A DNA stretch of 64,000 nt from Lederbergia citrea (GCF_018343525.1 NZ_JAGYPH010000001.1:997778-1061777); one strand, 5' to 3'; shown: positions 22,983-32,467, counted from the first letter of the stretch. Numbers and translations are program-made. The notes: generated by a model not told the origin, from the sequence alone.

Positions 22983-23066
22983 TTTTATCACTCCTTATAT
23001 AGCATCCTACTTATAGTATTGGCTTAATCAGCGGTAATTAAACCAAATTTTCTAACTTTTATTAAC

Positions 23067-23099
23067 AAAAAACACCCTGCCACAATGTGACAGAGTGTT
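23067..23099 (-). terminator. Terminator after aconitase
   Basis: Stem ACACTCTGTCAC / GTGGCAGGGTGT with G-U pairs, followed on the minus strand by TTTTTTG. A separate small palindrome (AGCGCCAAGGCGCT, 23116-23129) lies between it and the citB stop. Confidence 0.85.
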
Positions 23100-23141
23100 T
23101 TGTACAATAATTATCCAGCGCCAAGGCGCTTATACTTTTAT

Positions 23142-25856
23142 TTATTCAGCTAATTTACCGCGAAGTACCATCGGTAGAATTCCACCGTTTCGGTAGTAGT
23201 CAATTTCAACCTCAGAATCGAAGCGAACAAGTACTTCAAATTCTTTCTTAGTTCCATCTTCAGCAACAGCAGTTACTTTGATGATGTCGCGAGGTTTAAC
23301 TGTTTCATCAACATGAACGTTGATGACTTCCTTGCCTGTAAGACCGAGCACATCAGCATTCTCGCCTTTTTTGAATTGAAGCGGGAGAACACCCATCATG
23401 GCTAAGTTAGAACGGTGAATACGCTCAAAGCTTTCAGCGATGACAGTTTTGATGCCAAGAAGATTCGTTCCTTTTGCTGCCCAGTCACGTGATGAGCCCA
23501 TTCCGTAATCTTTTCCAGCAAGAACAACAAGGCCTGTGCCATCTTCTTTATAACGCATGCATGTATCATAAATAGAGCTAACTTCTCCAGTTGGCCAGTA
23601 AGTGGAGAAACCACCTTCTGTTCCAGGAGCCACTTGATTTCGAATACGAATATTCGCAAATGTGCCACGCATCATAACCTCATGGTTACCACGGCGTGAA
23701 CCGTATGAGTTAAATTCACGTGGTTGAACGCCTTTTTCAAGTAAATATTTGCCGGCAGGGGTATCTTTACCAATTGCACCCGCTGGTGAAATATGGTCAG
23801 TAGTTACAGAATCGCCGAATTTACCTACGACACGTAATCCTGTCAGTGGCTTAACTGTATCAATTTCATTTGAAAGCTGTTCGAAAAACGGCGGATTTTG
23901 AATATAAGTTGAATCATTGTCCCACTTATACAATGGATCATTGCTCGTTTTAATTTCGTTCCAACGTTTATTCGCATCGAAAACATGTTCATACTCTTTG
24001 CGGAATAATTCTGGAGTAACAGTTTTTTGGACTACTTCAACAACTTCTTCTTGTGTAGGCCAAATATCTTTCATAAACACGTCATTACCATCTTTATCTT
24101 TTCCAAGCGGCTCTTTGTTAAGATCCACATCAACTGTACCCGCAAGAGCATAAGCAACTACAAGTGGTGGAGATGCAAGATAGTTTCCTCTTACTAATGG
24201 ATGGATACGACCTTCAAAGTTTCGGTTACCTGAAAGGATAGACGTAACAAGCAAATCGCTTTCCATAATCGCTTTTTCAATTTCATCTTTAAGCGGTCCA
24301 GAGTTACCGATACAAGTTGTACAACCATATCCAACAAGATCGAAACCTAATTGTGATAAATATGGCATTAATCCTGCATCACGTAAATATCCCGTAACAA
24401 CTGTAGATCCAGGCGCTAGAGAAGTTTTTACATATTTCGGTACTTGAAGACCTTTTTCCACCGCTTTCTTCGCTAGTAAACCAGCGCCAAGCATAACATA
24501 AGGGTTGGAAGTATTCGTACAGCTCGTAATAGCTGCAATAGCCAAAGCACCTGTTTTCATAACTGTTTCGTCGCCATTTTCAAAAGTCACTTTTACTTCT
24601 TTAGTAATTTCTGCAGGCTCAAGTCCAAATCCTTGGTTCCCCACTGGCGATTGCAATGCTTCTTTAAATGCTTTTTGCATTTGAGAAAGTGGAATTAAAT
24701 CTTGTGGACGTTTCGGTCCAGAAAGATTCGCTTCAATTTCTGACAAATTAATTTCAATAATATCTTTATAAACAGGATCTTCTTTATCAACCGTAAAGAA
24801 CATATCATTTTCTTTTAGATATGTTTCAACAAGGTGAATTTGTTCTTCTGGACGCCCAGTTAAACGTAAATAGTTCAATGTCTCATTATCTACTGGGAAG
24901 AACCCACAAGTAGCACCATATTCCGGAGCCATATTAGCTACAGTCGCACGGTCAGCAAGTGGCAGGCTCGCAACTCCCGGTCCATAAAATTCAACAAATT
25001 TACCAACAACGCCGTGAGCACGAAGAACTTGAGTTACCTTAAGTGCAAGATCCGTTGCTGTTGAACCATTTGGCAATTCACCTGTTAATTTAACTCCCAC
25101 AACTTCTGGAATTGGAAAATATGAAGGTTGACCAAGCATTCCGGCTTCTGCTTCAATTCCTCCGACTCCCCATCCTAGGACACCGATCCCATTAATCATG
25201 GTTGTATGGGAATCTGTACCGACAAGTGTATCTGGGTAAGCTTCATAATCACCTGTTGGAGTTTCTACGGAATGTACAACATTTGCAAGATACTCCAAGT
25301 TTACTTGGTGAACGATCCCAGTTGCAGGTGGTACTGCACGATAGTTATCAAACGCCTTTTGCGCCCAGCTCAAAAATTGATAGCGCTCAGCATTTCTTTC
25401 AAATTCAAAATCCATATTTATTTGTAGCGCTTCAGGTGAACCATAGGTATCTACCTGAACAGAATGGTCAATAACTAAATCAACAGGGATTTCCGGATTG
25501 ATTTTTTCCGCATCTCCGCCAATATCGGCCATCGCTTTTCTTAGGGAAGCAAGGTCAACGACTGCTGGAACACCAGTAAAGTCTTGAAGAATGACGCGGG
25601 ATGGCTTAAAAGGAACTTCCCCGTTATTTACGTCCTCAGCCCATTTTGCTAAATCTTCTACATGTTCTTTTTTTATTACTCTTCCATCCATTTGTCTAAG
25701 GACAGACTCCAGTAATACTTTGATTGAATATGGCAAGCGTGAAACTTTTGCTACTCCAGCTTCTTCAAGTGCTGCTAAACGATAATAGTGATAGCGTTTG
25801 CCGTTCGCATCAAAAGAAGAACGAGCACTAAAAATATCATTTTTTGATTGTGCCAT
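23142..25856 (-). CDS. citB: Aconitate hydratase (aconitase A)
   Basis: TCA-cycle enzyme that interconverts citrate and isocitrate with a 4Fe-4S cluster; in Bacillus it also binds RNA when the cluster is lost. The 904-residue protein has the expected length. The cluster ligands are Cys446 (AITSCTNTS) and Cys512/Cys515 ([10 protein letters not shown]). [19 protein letters not shown] contributes to substrate binding, and the swivelling domain carries [13 protein letters not shown]. The ribosome binding site is GAGGGGG. A CcpC-type operator lies upstream, and the gene is monocistronic with its own terminator. Confidence 0.97.
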   Translation of the reverse strand: MAQSKNDIFSARSSFDANGKRYHYYRLAALEEAGVAKVSRLPYSIKVLLESVLRQMDGRVIKKEHVEDLAKWAEDVNNGEVPFKPSRVILQDFTGVPAVVDLASLRKAMADIGGDAEKINPEIPVDLVIDHSVQVDTYGSPEALQINMDFEFERNAERYQFLSWAQKAFDNYRAVPPATGIVHQVNLEYLANVVHSVETPTGDYEAYPDTLVGTDSHTTMINGIGVLGWGVGGIEAEAGMLGQPSYFPIPEVVGVKLTGELPNGSTATDLALKVTQVLRAHGVVGKFVEFYGPGVASLPLADRATVANMAPEYGATCGFFPVDNETLNYLRLTGRPEEQIHLVETYLKENDMFFTVDKEDPVYKDIIEINLSEIEANLSGPKRPQDLIPLSQMQKAFKEALQSPVGNQGFGLEPAEITKEVKVTFENGDETVMKTGALAIAAITSCTNTSNPYVMLGAGLLAKKAVEKGLQVPKYVKTSLAPGSTVVTGYLRDAGLMPYLSQLGFDLVGYGCTTCIGNSGPLKDEIEKAIMESDLLVTSILSGNRNFEGRIHPLVRGNYLASPPLVVAYALAGTVDVDLNKEPLGKDKDGNDVFMKDIWPTQEEVVEVVQKTVTPELFRKEYEHVFDANKRWNEIKTSNDPLYKWDNDSTYIQNPPFFEQLSNEIDTVKPLTGLRVVGKFGDSVTTDHISPAGAIGKDTPAGKYLLEKGVQPREFNSYGSRRGNHEVMMRGTFANIRIRNQVAPGTEGGFSTYWPTGEVSSIYDTCMRYKEDGTGLVVLAGKDYGMGSSRDWAAKGTNLLGIKTVIAESFERIHRSNLAMMGVLPLQFKKGENADVLGLTGKEVINVHVDETVKPRDIIKVTAVAEDGTKKEFEVLVRFDSEVEIDYYRNGGILPMVLRGKLAE

Positions 25857-25931
25857 ACAAATCCCCCTCTTCTAAAGTAAATTTTCAATTTAAACGTAAT
25901 TTGAATTAACCAGACTTTCTGACAATATTAT

Positions 25932-25996
25932 CTTATAATAATTTGTCTCATAAGTAAATTACTAGAAAGTTATGGTTTTCAATAAGAAAAACTTAT
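25932..25996 (-). promoter_or_regulatory. Putative CcpC operator and citB promoter region
   Basis: A perfect ATAA-N7-TTAT dyad lies at 25982-25996 (ATAAGAAAAACTTAT on the plus strand), and a further cluster of ATAA/TTAT half-sites lies around 25931-25945. A -10-like TATAAG (minus strand, 25937-25932) sits between them. This matches the known arrangement of a CcpC dyad plus a half-site at B. subtilis citB, where CcpC represses until citrate accumulates. No good -35 is visible. Confidence 0.6.
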
Positions 25997-26230
25997 AAAC
26001 TCCTATGTAAAGTTAACACGGGAACTCCAACAATCATCATACCAAATATATGAGTTAAAGAAAAACAAAAAAGGTTGACTTGGATGAATACCAATATGTT
26101 GAAGCAAAGTAGACGGCCAACCTCAACATCCATATATGTTCTATATTTTTTCCTCATATGAAAAAAATGTTTATCCTATCCCATATCAGGCAATAATATA
26201 AGCAAGCTAGACAATAGAAATACTTCAAAG
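25997..26230. other. Intergenic region upstream of aconitase and the GlsB-like gene
   Basis: No gene is visible. A terminator-like structure occurs on the minus strand: AGGTTG (26072-26077) pairs with CAACCT (26118-26123) across a long loop and is followed by TTTTTTG. It has no obvious upstream gene to end, so it may be a leader structure or a remnant. Confidence 0.4.
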
Positions 26231-26242
26231 GAGATGAAGGAC

Positions 26243-26506
26243 ATGGGCTTTTTATTATACCTTATCGTGGGTGGAGTCATTGGATGGCTTGCAGGATTGA
26301 TCTTAGGAAAAGATGTCCCTGGCGGTGTTATTGGTAACATCATAGCTGGTATCGTTGGGGCATGGCTAGGTGGTGCAATCTTTGGTGACTGGGGCCCTCA
26401 TATAGCCGGATTTGCCATTGTTCCTGCCTTAATTGGTTCATTAATTCTTGTATTCGTCTTAAGTTTAATATTAGGTTCTATGGCAAGAGGCCGTAGAAAT
26501 GGCTAA
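26243..26506 (+). CDS. GlsB/YeaQ/YmgE family stress membrane protein
   Basis: An 87-residue protein with three membrane segments and the glycine-rich repeats of the transglycosylase-associated (GlsB/YeaQ/YmgE) family: VGGVIGWLAGLILGKD, PGGVIGNIIAGIVGAWLGG and LIGSLILVFVLSLILG. Members are stress-induced inner membrane proteins of unknown mechanism. The ATG at 26243 has AAAGGAG 9 bases upstream, while the ATG at 26234 directly abuts that site. Confidence 0.88.
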   Translation: MGFLLYLIVGGVIGWLAGLILGKDVPGGVIGNIIAGIVGAWLGGAIFGDWGPHIAGFAIVPALIGSLILVFVLSLILGSMARGRRNG

Positions 26507-26511
26507 AAAAT

Positions 26512-26534
26512 AAACGGGAGCTAAGCTCCCGTTT
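26512..26534. terminator. Bidirectional terminator
   Basis: Near-perfect palindrome AAACGGGAGCT-A-AGCTCCCGTTT (26512-26534), T-rich on both sides, between the convergent GlsB-like and lytic transglycosylase genes. Confidence 0.9.
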
Positions 26535-26537
26535 ATT

Positions 26538-27197
26538 TTATTTACTGCTTGAAAGATTACTTGCCTTTGAGTAAAACTCCCGCTTATATAAATCAGCAAA
26601 ATATAAAACATCTTCTACATATTGATCACTATGGTTGTATGCAAATACAGCCTTCCTTATTTCTCCTTCTGCAGCTCCATTTTTAGCTAAGTAATTAGCT
26701 GCGCTAAATATGGCATCTTCAATATCCCAGGGATCAGCTATTCCGTCACCATTTGCATCAACCCCATAGCCATTATATTTTTTTATGACAGCGGGATCCA
26801 TTTTTTCTGAATCAGGAATTTTCCCTTCTCCCAGTCCTTCACATGTTGGGTGTGACCAGCCAACAAATGTACATGGCATGAACTGCATAGGTCCTTCAGC
26901 TCCTGCTGGTGATAACATGGGGTCCATTGTTGAAAAAATTGTTTCAACTCTATGATGGGCAGCTAACAAATACCACGGGACGCCATATTCCTTTTCAGCT
27001 GCTTTATAAATCGGGATGAATTCCTCTGGTATGAGTGTTTTATTGGAATTATCCATTTGTATATCTCGTTTTTCATTCGAATAGATACCAATGAAAATGA
27101 GTACCAAGACAGGAAAAAAAAGCATAAGCAAAACTATTCGGCTCCGTGTCGTTTGCTTGTTTGTTTTAATATGCTTCTTTTTGCTTGTTTTTTTCAC
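26538..27197 (-). CDS. Membrane-anchored lytic transglycosylase-like protein
   Basis: A 219-residue protein with a basic cytoplasmic start, one membrane segment (residues 21-40) and an extracellular lysozyme-like domain. IYKAAEKEYGVPWYLLAAHHRVET has the presumed catalytic Glu85, GAEGPMQFMPCTFVGW is the SLT 'GxxQ' region, and DANGDGIADPWDIEDAIFSAANYL resembles a calcium-binding loop before a substrate helix. It would cut peptidoglycan glycan strands near the membrane. It is a single gene with its own RBS. Confidence 0.82.
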   Translation of the reverse strand: MKKTSKKKHIKTNKQTTRSRIVLLMLFFPVLVLIFIGIYSNEKRDIQMDNSNKTLIPEEFIPIYKAAEKEYGVPWYLLAAHHRVETIFSTMDPMLSPAGAEGPMQFMPCTFVGWSHPTCEGLGEGKIPDSEKMDPAVIKKYNGYGVDANGDGIADPWDIEDAIFSAANYLAKNGAAEGEIRKAVFAYNHSDQYVEDVLYFADLYKREFYSKASNLSSSK

Positions 27198-27227
27198 CTA
27201 GTCTACTCCTTCCAACAGCAAGCCATT

Positions 27228-28076
27228 TTATATGTTGCGAACTAATTTCATATTTCGAATATAATTAATGGCTTGGTATAGGTGCGCAAATGTCTTCATT
27301 TCAGAAAAGTCTAATCCTAGACTAATGCTTGTCTGAGCTATTTCTGGTCTCATTCCAGTAATAATCATAGAAATCCCTAAAAGGTTAAAAGACTCACCAA
27401 GCTGGAATATTTGATTGGCTACCATCGTATCGATGATTGGAACACCAGACAAATCAAGGATAATGTATTCCAGTTCCATTTCACTTGCCTTGTTCAGGCT
27501 GGATTCAATCAGCTTAGACGCCCTATAAGTATCAATCTCCCCAACAAGCGGAATTATACCTAATTGTTCGTCCACTTTGATAACAGGAGTTCCTAATGCG
27601 ATAATTGTTTCTTGTTGAGAGGAAAATATATGTTCGTAATCATTAATGTATTTTTGCGTCACAAGCTGAGTAGCTTCATCAAATTTTCTGCTAATGATCC
27701 GAACCCACCCGATGACCATTTTACCAGTCACTTCATTTTCATGGCTCTCGATAAATTGTTCAATTTTGGCGTAATAAATACTTCTAAAAGTCGAAAAATT
27801 TACAATTACATCGTAAAGTGGTGTTGCGGATCGGGTTCTGCTAGAAGCAATCGACTCAGCCCACTCCACAAGCTCCATATCACTTCCGAGCATACTTTGA
27901 GTCACAGCCTTATTAAATTTTGCATTCATGGCTCTTAATTGCACAAATGCTTCTGAGTTTTTTGGCTGTGCATACACACCAATCCCACTTGTATATACTT
28001 TATCGAACCATTCCTCTGTCATGTTCGTAATATTTTCCATCATAAAATGTAGCAGCTTTTCCTCAATCATTTTCAT
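27228..28076 (-). CDS. RsbR-family stressosome protein with C-terminal STAS domain
   Basis: A 282-residue protein of the RsbR co-antagonist family. The variable N-terminal half (about 1-150) is all-helical, a sensor globin-like module without visible heme ligands. The C-terminal STAS domain (about 165-275) has LGIIPLVGEIDTYRASKL and YIILDLSGVPIIDTMVANQI; the threonines there correspond to the sites phosphorylated by RsbT. It should sit in stressosomes and help trigger sigma-B. No rsbS or rsbT is nearby, as for the dispersed paralogues of B. subtilis. GGAG lies 7 bases before the ATG. Confidence 0.85.
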   Translation of the reverse strand: MKMIEEKLLHFMMENITNMTEEWFDKVYTSGIGVYAQPKNSEAFVQLRAMNAKFNKAVTQSMLGSDMELVEWAESIASSRTRSATPLYDVIVNFSTFRSIYYAKIEQFIESHENEVTGKMVIGWVRIISRKFDEATQLVTQKYINDYEHIFSSQQETIIALGTPVIKVDEQLGIIPLVGEIDTYRASKLIESSLNKASEMELEYIILDLSGVPIIDTMVANQIFQLGESFNLLGISMIITGMRPEIAQTSISLGLDFSEMKTFAHLYQAINYIRNMKLVRNI

Positions 28077-28182
28077 GTTTTTGCTCCTTTTTAAGACACT
28101 TTAAATACTTCATGGTAAACAATTATATACATTATGGAAAAGATCTAACAAATTCGCAAGCAATACAAAGGATAAACATTTT

Positions 28183-28213
28183 AAAAGCACCACAGCTTAT
28201 GGCTGTGGTGCTT
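28183..28213 (-). terminator. Terminator after the YflT-domain gene
   Basis: 12-bp perfect stem AAGCACCACAGC / GCTGTGGTGCTT (28185-28196, 28202-28213) followed by TTTT on the minus strand. Confidence 0.9.
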
Positions 28214-28215
28214 AA

Positions 28216-28635
28216 TTATCCTTCTAAAAAAAGTAGGATTTTGCCTGCATCTAATTCATTAATATAATTTTCGGCTGTTTGTCCATCTATCCCAATGGAG
28301 GAAAACATTATTTTCAACTCATCTTTGCTTCCTCCCGGGAAAGCTCCAGCCATTGGACCAGCGGCAAGTATTGGTCCGCCTATTGGTGTAGACATCCCTG
28401 GTACGGCAACGCCTCCGGCAATCCCTGCGAGAAATCCGCCCAAGATCCCAAACGCACCTTCGTTTGCCGGATTTCTTTCTTCAACATTCATTTCTTCAGT
28501 GAGAATTTCAATCTTACTATCATCTTTGGCTAAAACGGAAAATTTTTTTGGATCGATTCCTTCAGCTTGATATTTTTTGATCTCATTGATGACTTCTTGC
28601 TGACTTTCAAAAACACCCACAACGCTCGTGTCCAT
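28216..28635 (-). CDS. General stress protein 17M-like (YflT domain)
   Basis: A 139-residue protein. The N-terminal domain (VVGVFESQQEVINEIKKYQ, KFSVLAKD) is the heat-induced stress protein YflT fold. A glycine-rich middle (GILGGFLAGIAGGVAVPG) could insert in a membrane. The end resembles a short SPOR-like ferredoxin fold (YINELDAGKILLFLEG). The family is induced by sigma-B in Bacillus; its function is unknown. The ATG at 28635 has AGAGGAGG upstream; a longer frame to 28683 has none. Confidence 0.8.
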   Translation of the reverse strand: MDTSVVGVFESQQEVINEIKKYQAEGIDPKKFSVLAKDDSKIEILTEEMNVEERNPANEGAFGILGGFLAGIAGGVAVPGMSTPIGGPILAAGPMAGAFPGGSKDELKIMFSSIGIDGQTAENYINELDAGKILLFLEG

Positions 28636-28691
28636 ATATATTCCTCCTCTTTTTAACAGATTACCCCTTTTCAATTTATTCAAAACAAAGA

Positions 28692-28721
28692 AGCTATCCC
28701 AAATAATATTTTGGGATAGCT
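28692..28721 (-). repeat. Hairpin bounding the non-coding block (left)
   Basis: AGCTATCCCAAA / TTTGGGATAGCT, a 12-bp perfect stem (28692-28703, 28710-28721). It is nearly the same sequence as the hairpin at 29672-29701 on the other side of a 0.95 kb gene-free block. Confidence 0.75.
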
Positions 28722-29623
28722 CAGATTGTCGAAAAACGGCTAGTTAAATGGGTCTGTTAATTTCGGCTCCAGGCGGACGTTTTCTTACCCGTAGTCAAGT
28801 ATTTTTCCCAATTTATTTTTTGGGGGAATGAAGTTTAAAAACAGATGATTATCAACAGGCTGTTTGCGCAAACTTTGTTGCTTTTAACTAAGTAAAGGGG
28901 AAGGTTGATTTCCGCTACAGTTGCTCGCTTTCCGCGGGGCGGGCGGTGAGCCTCCTCGGCGTAAACGCCTGTGGGGTCTCACCTGTCCCGCTGATCCCGC
29001 AGGAGTCTCGCACTTTCGCTCCAATCAACCTTCAACAGGTTTTGTTTAAAAGCAACAATCTACTGGAAAAAAGCCAATAAATAAAAAAATACGTATGCCA
29101 AATAGACTTAAAGAAATTCTGTTTTTCCGCAAAGTCTTTTGTGCTATAGTGAGCACTAACTTGCTTTAGCCAATTCATAGTTATTCAGGATGCCGTGTTA
29201 AATAAGGTGAAATGCGACTTTCAGGAACTTATTCAGCATCCTATAAAGGCAACCTTATAATGCTTACTGAGGTTACTTTTTTAATTGATCATAATCATCC
29301 ACAATCCGATTCTGTGACCTTTTTCACTGGGAGATGATCGTCATTATCATGAGAATCAGGGATCTTCCTCAGCCTTCTATCCCGCGTTTATTAATCCGAT
29401 TTTGATACTGAAGCTTTCAGGATTGCACTTGGGAATCGATCCGATCCCTAGAGAGATCCACCGTTTGTTCAATCGTTTCTTTTTTCTGTTGTTTCAGTTC
29501 CATGATCCTTTTCGTCGGAACCTGCTAGACACTAAAGGAGCGTAGCGACGAAGCGGCTTGGCGCTCGCCCCGCGGAAAGCGAGCGGTAAGATTCGGAATA
29601 CCTGCTCTATCCAATATAAAAAT
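28722..29623. other. Gene-free block with repeat copies and decayed sequence
   Basis: About 900 bp without a usable gene. It contains a GC-rich 132-bp palindromic repeat (28901-29032) and a partial, decayed relative of that repeat at 29534-29589 (GCTCGCCCCGCGGAAAGCGA is shared). Between them is stop-riddled sequence. One minus-strand stretch reads MELKQQKKETIEQTVDLSRD before a stop and could be a transposase fragment, but I cannot place it in a family. Confidence 0.5.
28901..29032. repeat. GC-rich palindromic intergenic repeat of Bacillus type
   Basis: The ends AAGGTTGATT and AATCAACCTT are inverted. Inside are GCTCGCTTTCCGCGGGGCGG and CCCGCTGATCCCGCAGGAGT, giving long GC-rich stems. Outer arms TTGTTGCTTTTAA and TTAAAAGCAACAA extend the inversion. 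Very similar elements are scattered in many Bacillus genomes as non-coding repeats; their function is unknown. Confidence 0.75.
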
Positions 29624-29669
29624 AAAAAAGACTGTAAACAACTCGTTTTTTCAGAGTTTGCCTACAGTC
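29624..29669 (-). terminator. Terminator after the LysM/3D gene
   Basis: GACTGTA..AAACTC pairs with GAGTTGTTTACAGTC and is followed by TTTTTTATTTTT on the minus strand. A second hairpin lies between it and the stop codon. Confidence 0.85.
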
Positions 29670-29671
29670 TA

Positions 29672-29701
29672 AGCTATCCGAATAATTTTATTCGGATAGC
29701 T
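29672..29701. repeat. Hairpin bounding the non-coding block (right)
   Basis: AGCTATCCGAATAA / TTATTCGGATAGCT with TTTTT on the plus strand. It is a near twin of 28692-28721. Confidence 0.75.
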
Positions 29702-29708
29702 TTTTATA

Positions 29709-30458
29709 TTAATTCAAAATTTTAATTTTTACTGTTTGCACTCCAAAATCAAGTGCATCAGAAGTAGATGGTATAAATAAATCTATTTTATTACCTTTTA
29801 TTGCTCCGCCAGTATCGCCTGCCACTGCTGTCCCATAACCTTCAACATAGACTTTGGAACCAAGTGGGATAACTTTAGGGTCCACCGCTATTACTTTCTG
29901 ATCTGGGTTCGCTCGAAGATCTTGTCCTGTAGCTGTAACTCCAGAGCACCCTTTACAAAAAGCGGTATAGGCGGTAGCAGTTACAGTCATTTCATTATCT
30001 GACGTTTTTGCATTAGCTTTAGACTGTACCGGTTTAGCAGCAATTGTTTTTTTATTAATTATATTGGTTTTTATCGACTCAGATTTGCTGTGTTCCACCG
30101 TTTGAAAATAGAGACTATCACCTGGGTGAATAATATCTGATTTAAGATTGTTCCAATCTTTTAATTCATTCACAGTAACACGATATTTTTTTGAAATATC
30201 CCAGAGTGTATCCCCAGGAGCTACTGTGTAATGTTCTTTATTTTTTTGACCATCTATTTCCAATTGCTCTGTGGGGAAAATAAGATCGGAAGATAATTCA
30301 TTCCACGTTTTCAATTGCTCCACTGTTGTACCGTGGTTTTGGGAGATGCTCCATAATGTATCGCCTTTTTGGACTTCATATGTAGCTGCCGATGCCCCAC
30401 CAGCAAAAATTCCCGTAAGCGTCACTGCTGCTGCTAATGTTGTTATCGTCTTTCTCAT
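29709..30458 (-). CDS. yocH: Secreted LysM and 3D-domain cell wall protein (YocH-like)
   Basis: A 249-residue secreted protein. The signal peptide ends at ASA (about residue 24). Two LysM domains follow (about 26-69 and 76-119, each with the (P/K)GDTLW(S/D)IS motif) and bind peptidoglycan. A linker leads to the C-terminal 3D domain (about 158-249), with TATAYTAFCKGCSG, VIAVDPKVIPLGSKVYVEGYG and AGDTGGAIKGNKIDLFI; its three aspartates resemble the MltA-type catalytic site. It probably cleaves or remodels the wall. In B. subtilis yocH is controlled by WalRK; no clear WalR box is visible here. An inverted repeat (CTCGTTAGTTAATC...AGCTAACGAA) lies in the leader. Confidence 0.88.
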   Translation of the reverse strand: MRKTITTLAAAVTLTGIFAGGASAATYEVQKGDTLWSISQNHGTTVEQLKTWNELSSDLIFPTEQLEIDGQKNKEHYTVAPGDTLWDISKKYRVTVNELKDWNNLKSDIIHPGDSLYFQTVEHSKSESIKTNIINKKTIAAKPVQSKANAKTSDNEMTVTATAYTAFCKGCSGVTATGQDLRANPDQKVIAVDPKVIPLGSKVYVEGYGTAVAGDTGGAIKGNKIDLFIPSTSDALDFGVQTVKIKILN

Positions 30459-30574
30459 CCGTATCCTCCTTTTCGTTAGCTAAGATTAACTAACGAGTTC
30501 TATCGTAACAGAGGAAGATGTCAGCACAATAACAAACCGATGTTCATTCATTTACAATCATATTTCAGGCTATT

Positions 30575-31786
30575 TTAGTTAGGCGATTGACTTTCTTTAA
30601 GAACAATGAAGTTTTCCTTATCTGCTGTTAATGTAAAATAAATAACAAAGAGGAAGAAAAAGCTTGATATTTGAAATAAATGGCTAATATCAATAAATTT
30701 TGCGAGCACCCCGAAAACTAAGCCGCTTAGTCCAATTCCAAGATCGATCGCCGAATAAAACATTCCGTTCGCTACTCCTCTTCGCATTTTAGAAGTTTTA
30801 GCTAGTACCCAAGCTTGAAGTGCAGGAATTAATGATCCGTAACCAGCCCCGAATAAAATTCCTGCCAAAACAATACCAACCCACGAAAGAGAGAGCGATA
30901 AAATCCACATTGCAATAAATGTAAGGGATGCACATAAAATAACTAATCCTTTTGGTCCTTTACGATCAAACCATTTTCCGGTAATCGGTCTGATTAAAGT
31001 AGCCATGATGGCATTAATTAAATAAAAAAGAAAAATTTGTTCTATTTGTCTTTCTTCAGCAAAGATAACTATGAATGTTACAATCGTTCCGTAACCAAAA
31101 GTTGCCATCAAAGTAACAAATGCAGGATATAAACTAGACTTTTCAATAAGTGATCCTAGAAAGTTAAACTTCAATTCGCTACGGCTAATACTTTTTACTG
31201 ATTCAGGTGTTTCATACTTAATGAGAGCCAATAGTAAAAATGCAATTCCACCCAATATAGCTGAGATGACGATAATAATTGAAAAATTATAATGTTGATA
31301 AATATAGATTCCGAGACTTGGAGCAATAATCATTCCGATTGTTATAGCAAGACCAAAATAACCCATACCTTCTCCGATACGTGAATTGGGCACTACATCC
31401 ACTGCTGCAGTCCCGTTAACGGTTGTCGACCATCCCCACATGATGCCATGGAAAAGGCGGAGTAATAGGAGGAGGAAGACTACTTGCGTAAGCGGATAAA
31501 GAATTGTCATAAATAGTAATGCTGCAGCACCGATTAATACTAGATTTCTACGTCCGCTAAATTCTAACAGGTATCCAATATAAGGCCTAATAACGACTGC
31601 ACCTAAAGAAAACATAGTAGTAATGAGACCAATTTCAAATCCCGAAGCTCCTAATGACTTAACATACGGAGGTAGAGTAGGAATCAACATTTGAAAACTC
31701 ATGAAGACGAATAAATTTGCTATTACAATCATGATGAATGATTTTGACCAGAGTCGTTCACGCGGTTTAGCATTAAGGCTTTGCAA
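30575..31786 (-). CDS. MFS transporter
   Basis: A 403-residue protein with about 12 membrane segments in two halves. LEFSGRRNLVLIGAAAL and KWFDRKGPKGLVIL are the inter-helix 2-3 and 8-9 loops of the major facilitator superfamily. VNGTAAVDVVPNSRIGEGMG lies between helices 4 and 5, as in drug efflux proteins of the YfkF/YfmO type. The substrate is unknown. It starts at a TTG (31786) with GGTGAT close upstream, so it may be weakly translated. Confidence 0.85.
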   Translation of the reverse strand: MQSLNAKPRERLWSKSFIMIVIANLFVFMSFQMLIPTLPPYVKSLGASGFEIGLITTMFSLGAVVIRPYIGYLLEFSGRRNLVLIGAAALLFMTILYPLTQVVFLLLLLRLFHGIMWGWSTTVNGTAAVDVVPNSRIGEGMGYFGLAITIGMIIAPSLGIYIYQHYNFSIIIVISAILGGIAFLLLALIKYETPESVKSISRSELKFNFLGSLIEKSSLYPAFVTLMATFGYGTIVTFIVIFAEERQIEQIFLFYLINAIMATLIRPITGKWFDRKGPKGLVILCASLTFIAMWILSLSLSWVGIVLAGILFGAGYGSLIPALQAWVLAKTSKMRRGVANGMFYSAIDLGIGLSGLVFGVLAKFIDISHLFQISSFFFLFVIYFTLTADKENFIVLKESQSPN

Positions 31787-31956
31787 ATTATCACCATTCT
31801 CTCTATAAAATAATTCATATTTTTTAAAGTCTTTTTTTCATAACATATAGTTAAAAAAGAATAAAAACAAGTATATCATTCTGTCAAATGACTATTACTC
31901 CTAGCCCGCACCTTCATTTTAGGTTGTACATATATTAATGGCAAGGAGGTGTCAAT

Positions 31957-32163
31957 ATGAATGACCACAAAATTTTATTATATTTAGCTAGCATTTTAGC
32001 AGGCTTTGCAGTGCTTCGCCTTACCTTAATTGGTGCCACAGCCGCAATCCTCGGAGTACTCGTTACAGTTCTACAAATTATCGCTGTTATTGTGATTGTG
32101 TTGTTTGCAGGAGCGATTATTTTGAAGGGGTTAATAAGTTTACTTCGTAAGTTTATTAAATAA
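31957..32163 (+). CDS. Small hydrophobic membrane protein
   Basis: A 68-residue protein with two predicted membrane segments (about 10-30 and 35-58) and a basic tail (RKFIK). AAGGAGG lies 7 bases before the ATG, so it is likely translated. I do not recognise the family. It stands alone between the MFS gene and another tiny membrane protein gene. Confidence 0.65.
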   Translation: MNDHKILLYLASILAGFAVLRLTLIGATAAILGVLVTVLQIIAVIVIVLFAGAIILKGLISLLRKFIK

Positions 32164-32301
32164 TCATGAATAACATAGTTTATATAACGGCCAAATTTTT
32201 CTGGTCGTTTTCTTTTTTTCCTTTTTGTTCACAGTAAATCACATAAATAAATGCTATGGTATGATATATTAGCAACTTTATCATTTTGGTGAAATGAGGT
32301 A

Positions 32302-32427
32302 ATGGAAATAGGAATCACAATGGTTGCCGTCATGCTTTCAGGCGTTATGTTCCTTATGTTTACAGTAGCAGCAGTCGCCTTCTTTGTACATCATAAAAAT
32401 CAAAAAAAGAAAGACGGTCAAAAATAA
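32302..32427 (+). CDS. Very small membrane protein, 41 residues
   Basis: The frame encodes MEIGITMVAVMLSGVMFLMF followed by TVAAVAFFVHHKNQKKK, a single membrane helix with a basic cytoplasmic tail, and ends just before a strong terminator. The start could be the ATG at 32302 (GAGGT very close) or the ATG at 32320 (AGG 8 bases upstream). Function unknown. It is supported by its coding-like composition and its position between RBS and terminator. Confidence 0.55.
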   Translation: MEIGITMVAVMLSGVMFLMFTVAAVAFFVHHKNQKKKDGQK

Positions 32428-32433
32428 GCAAAG

Positions 32434-32466
32434 GCCTGTCCCTTAAAATGAGGACAGGCTTTTTTT
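32434..32466 (+). terminator. Rho-independent terminator
   Basis: Stem GCCTGTCC / GGACAGGC (32434-32441, 32452-32459) then TTTTTTT on the plus strand, after the 41-residue gene. Confidence 0.9.
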
Positions 32467-32467
32467 G

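Noticed and set aside
23116..23129. Palindrome AGCGCCAAGGCGCT as a regulatory site
   Set aside because: It lies between the citB stop and its terminator. More likely part of the 3' untranslated structure or a common short repeat.
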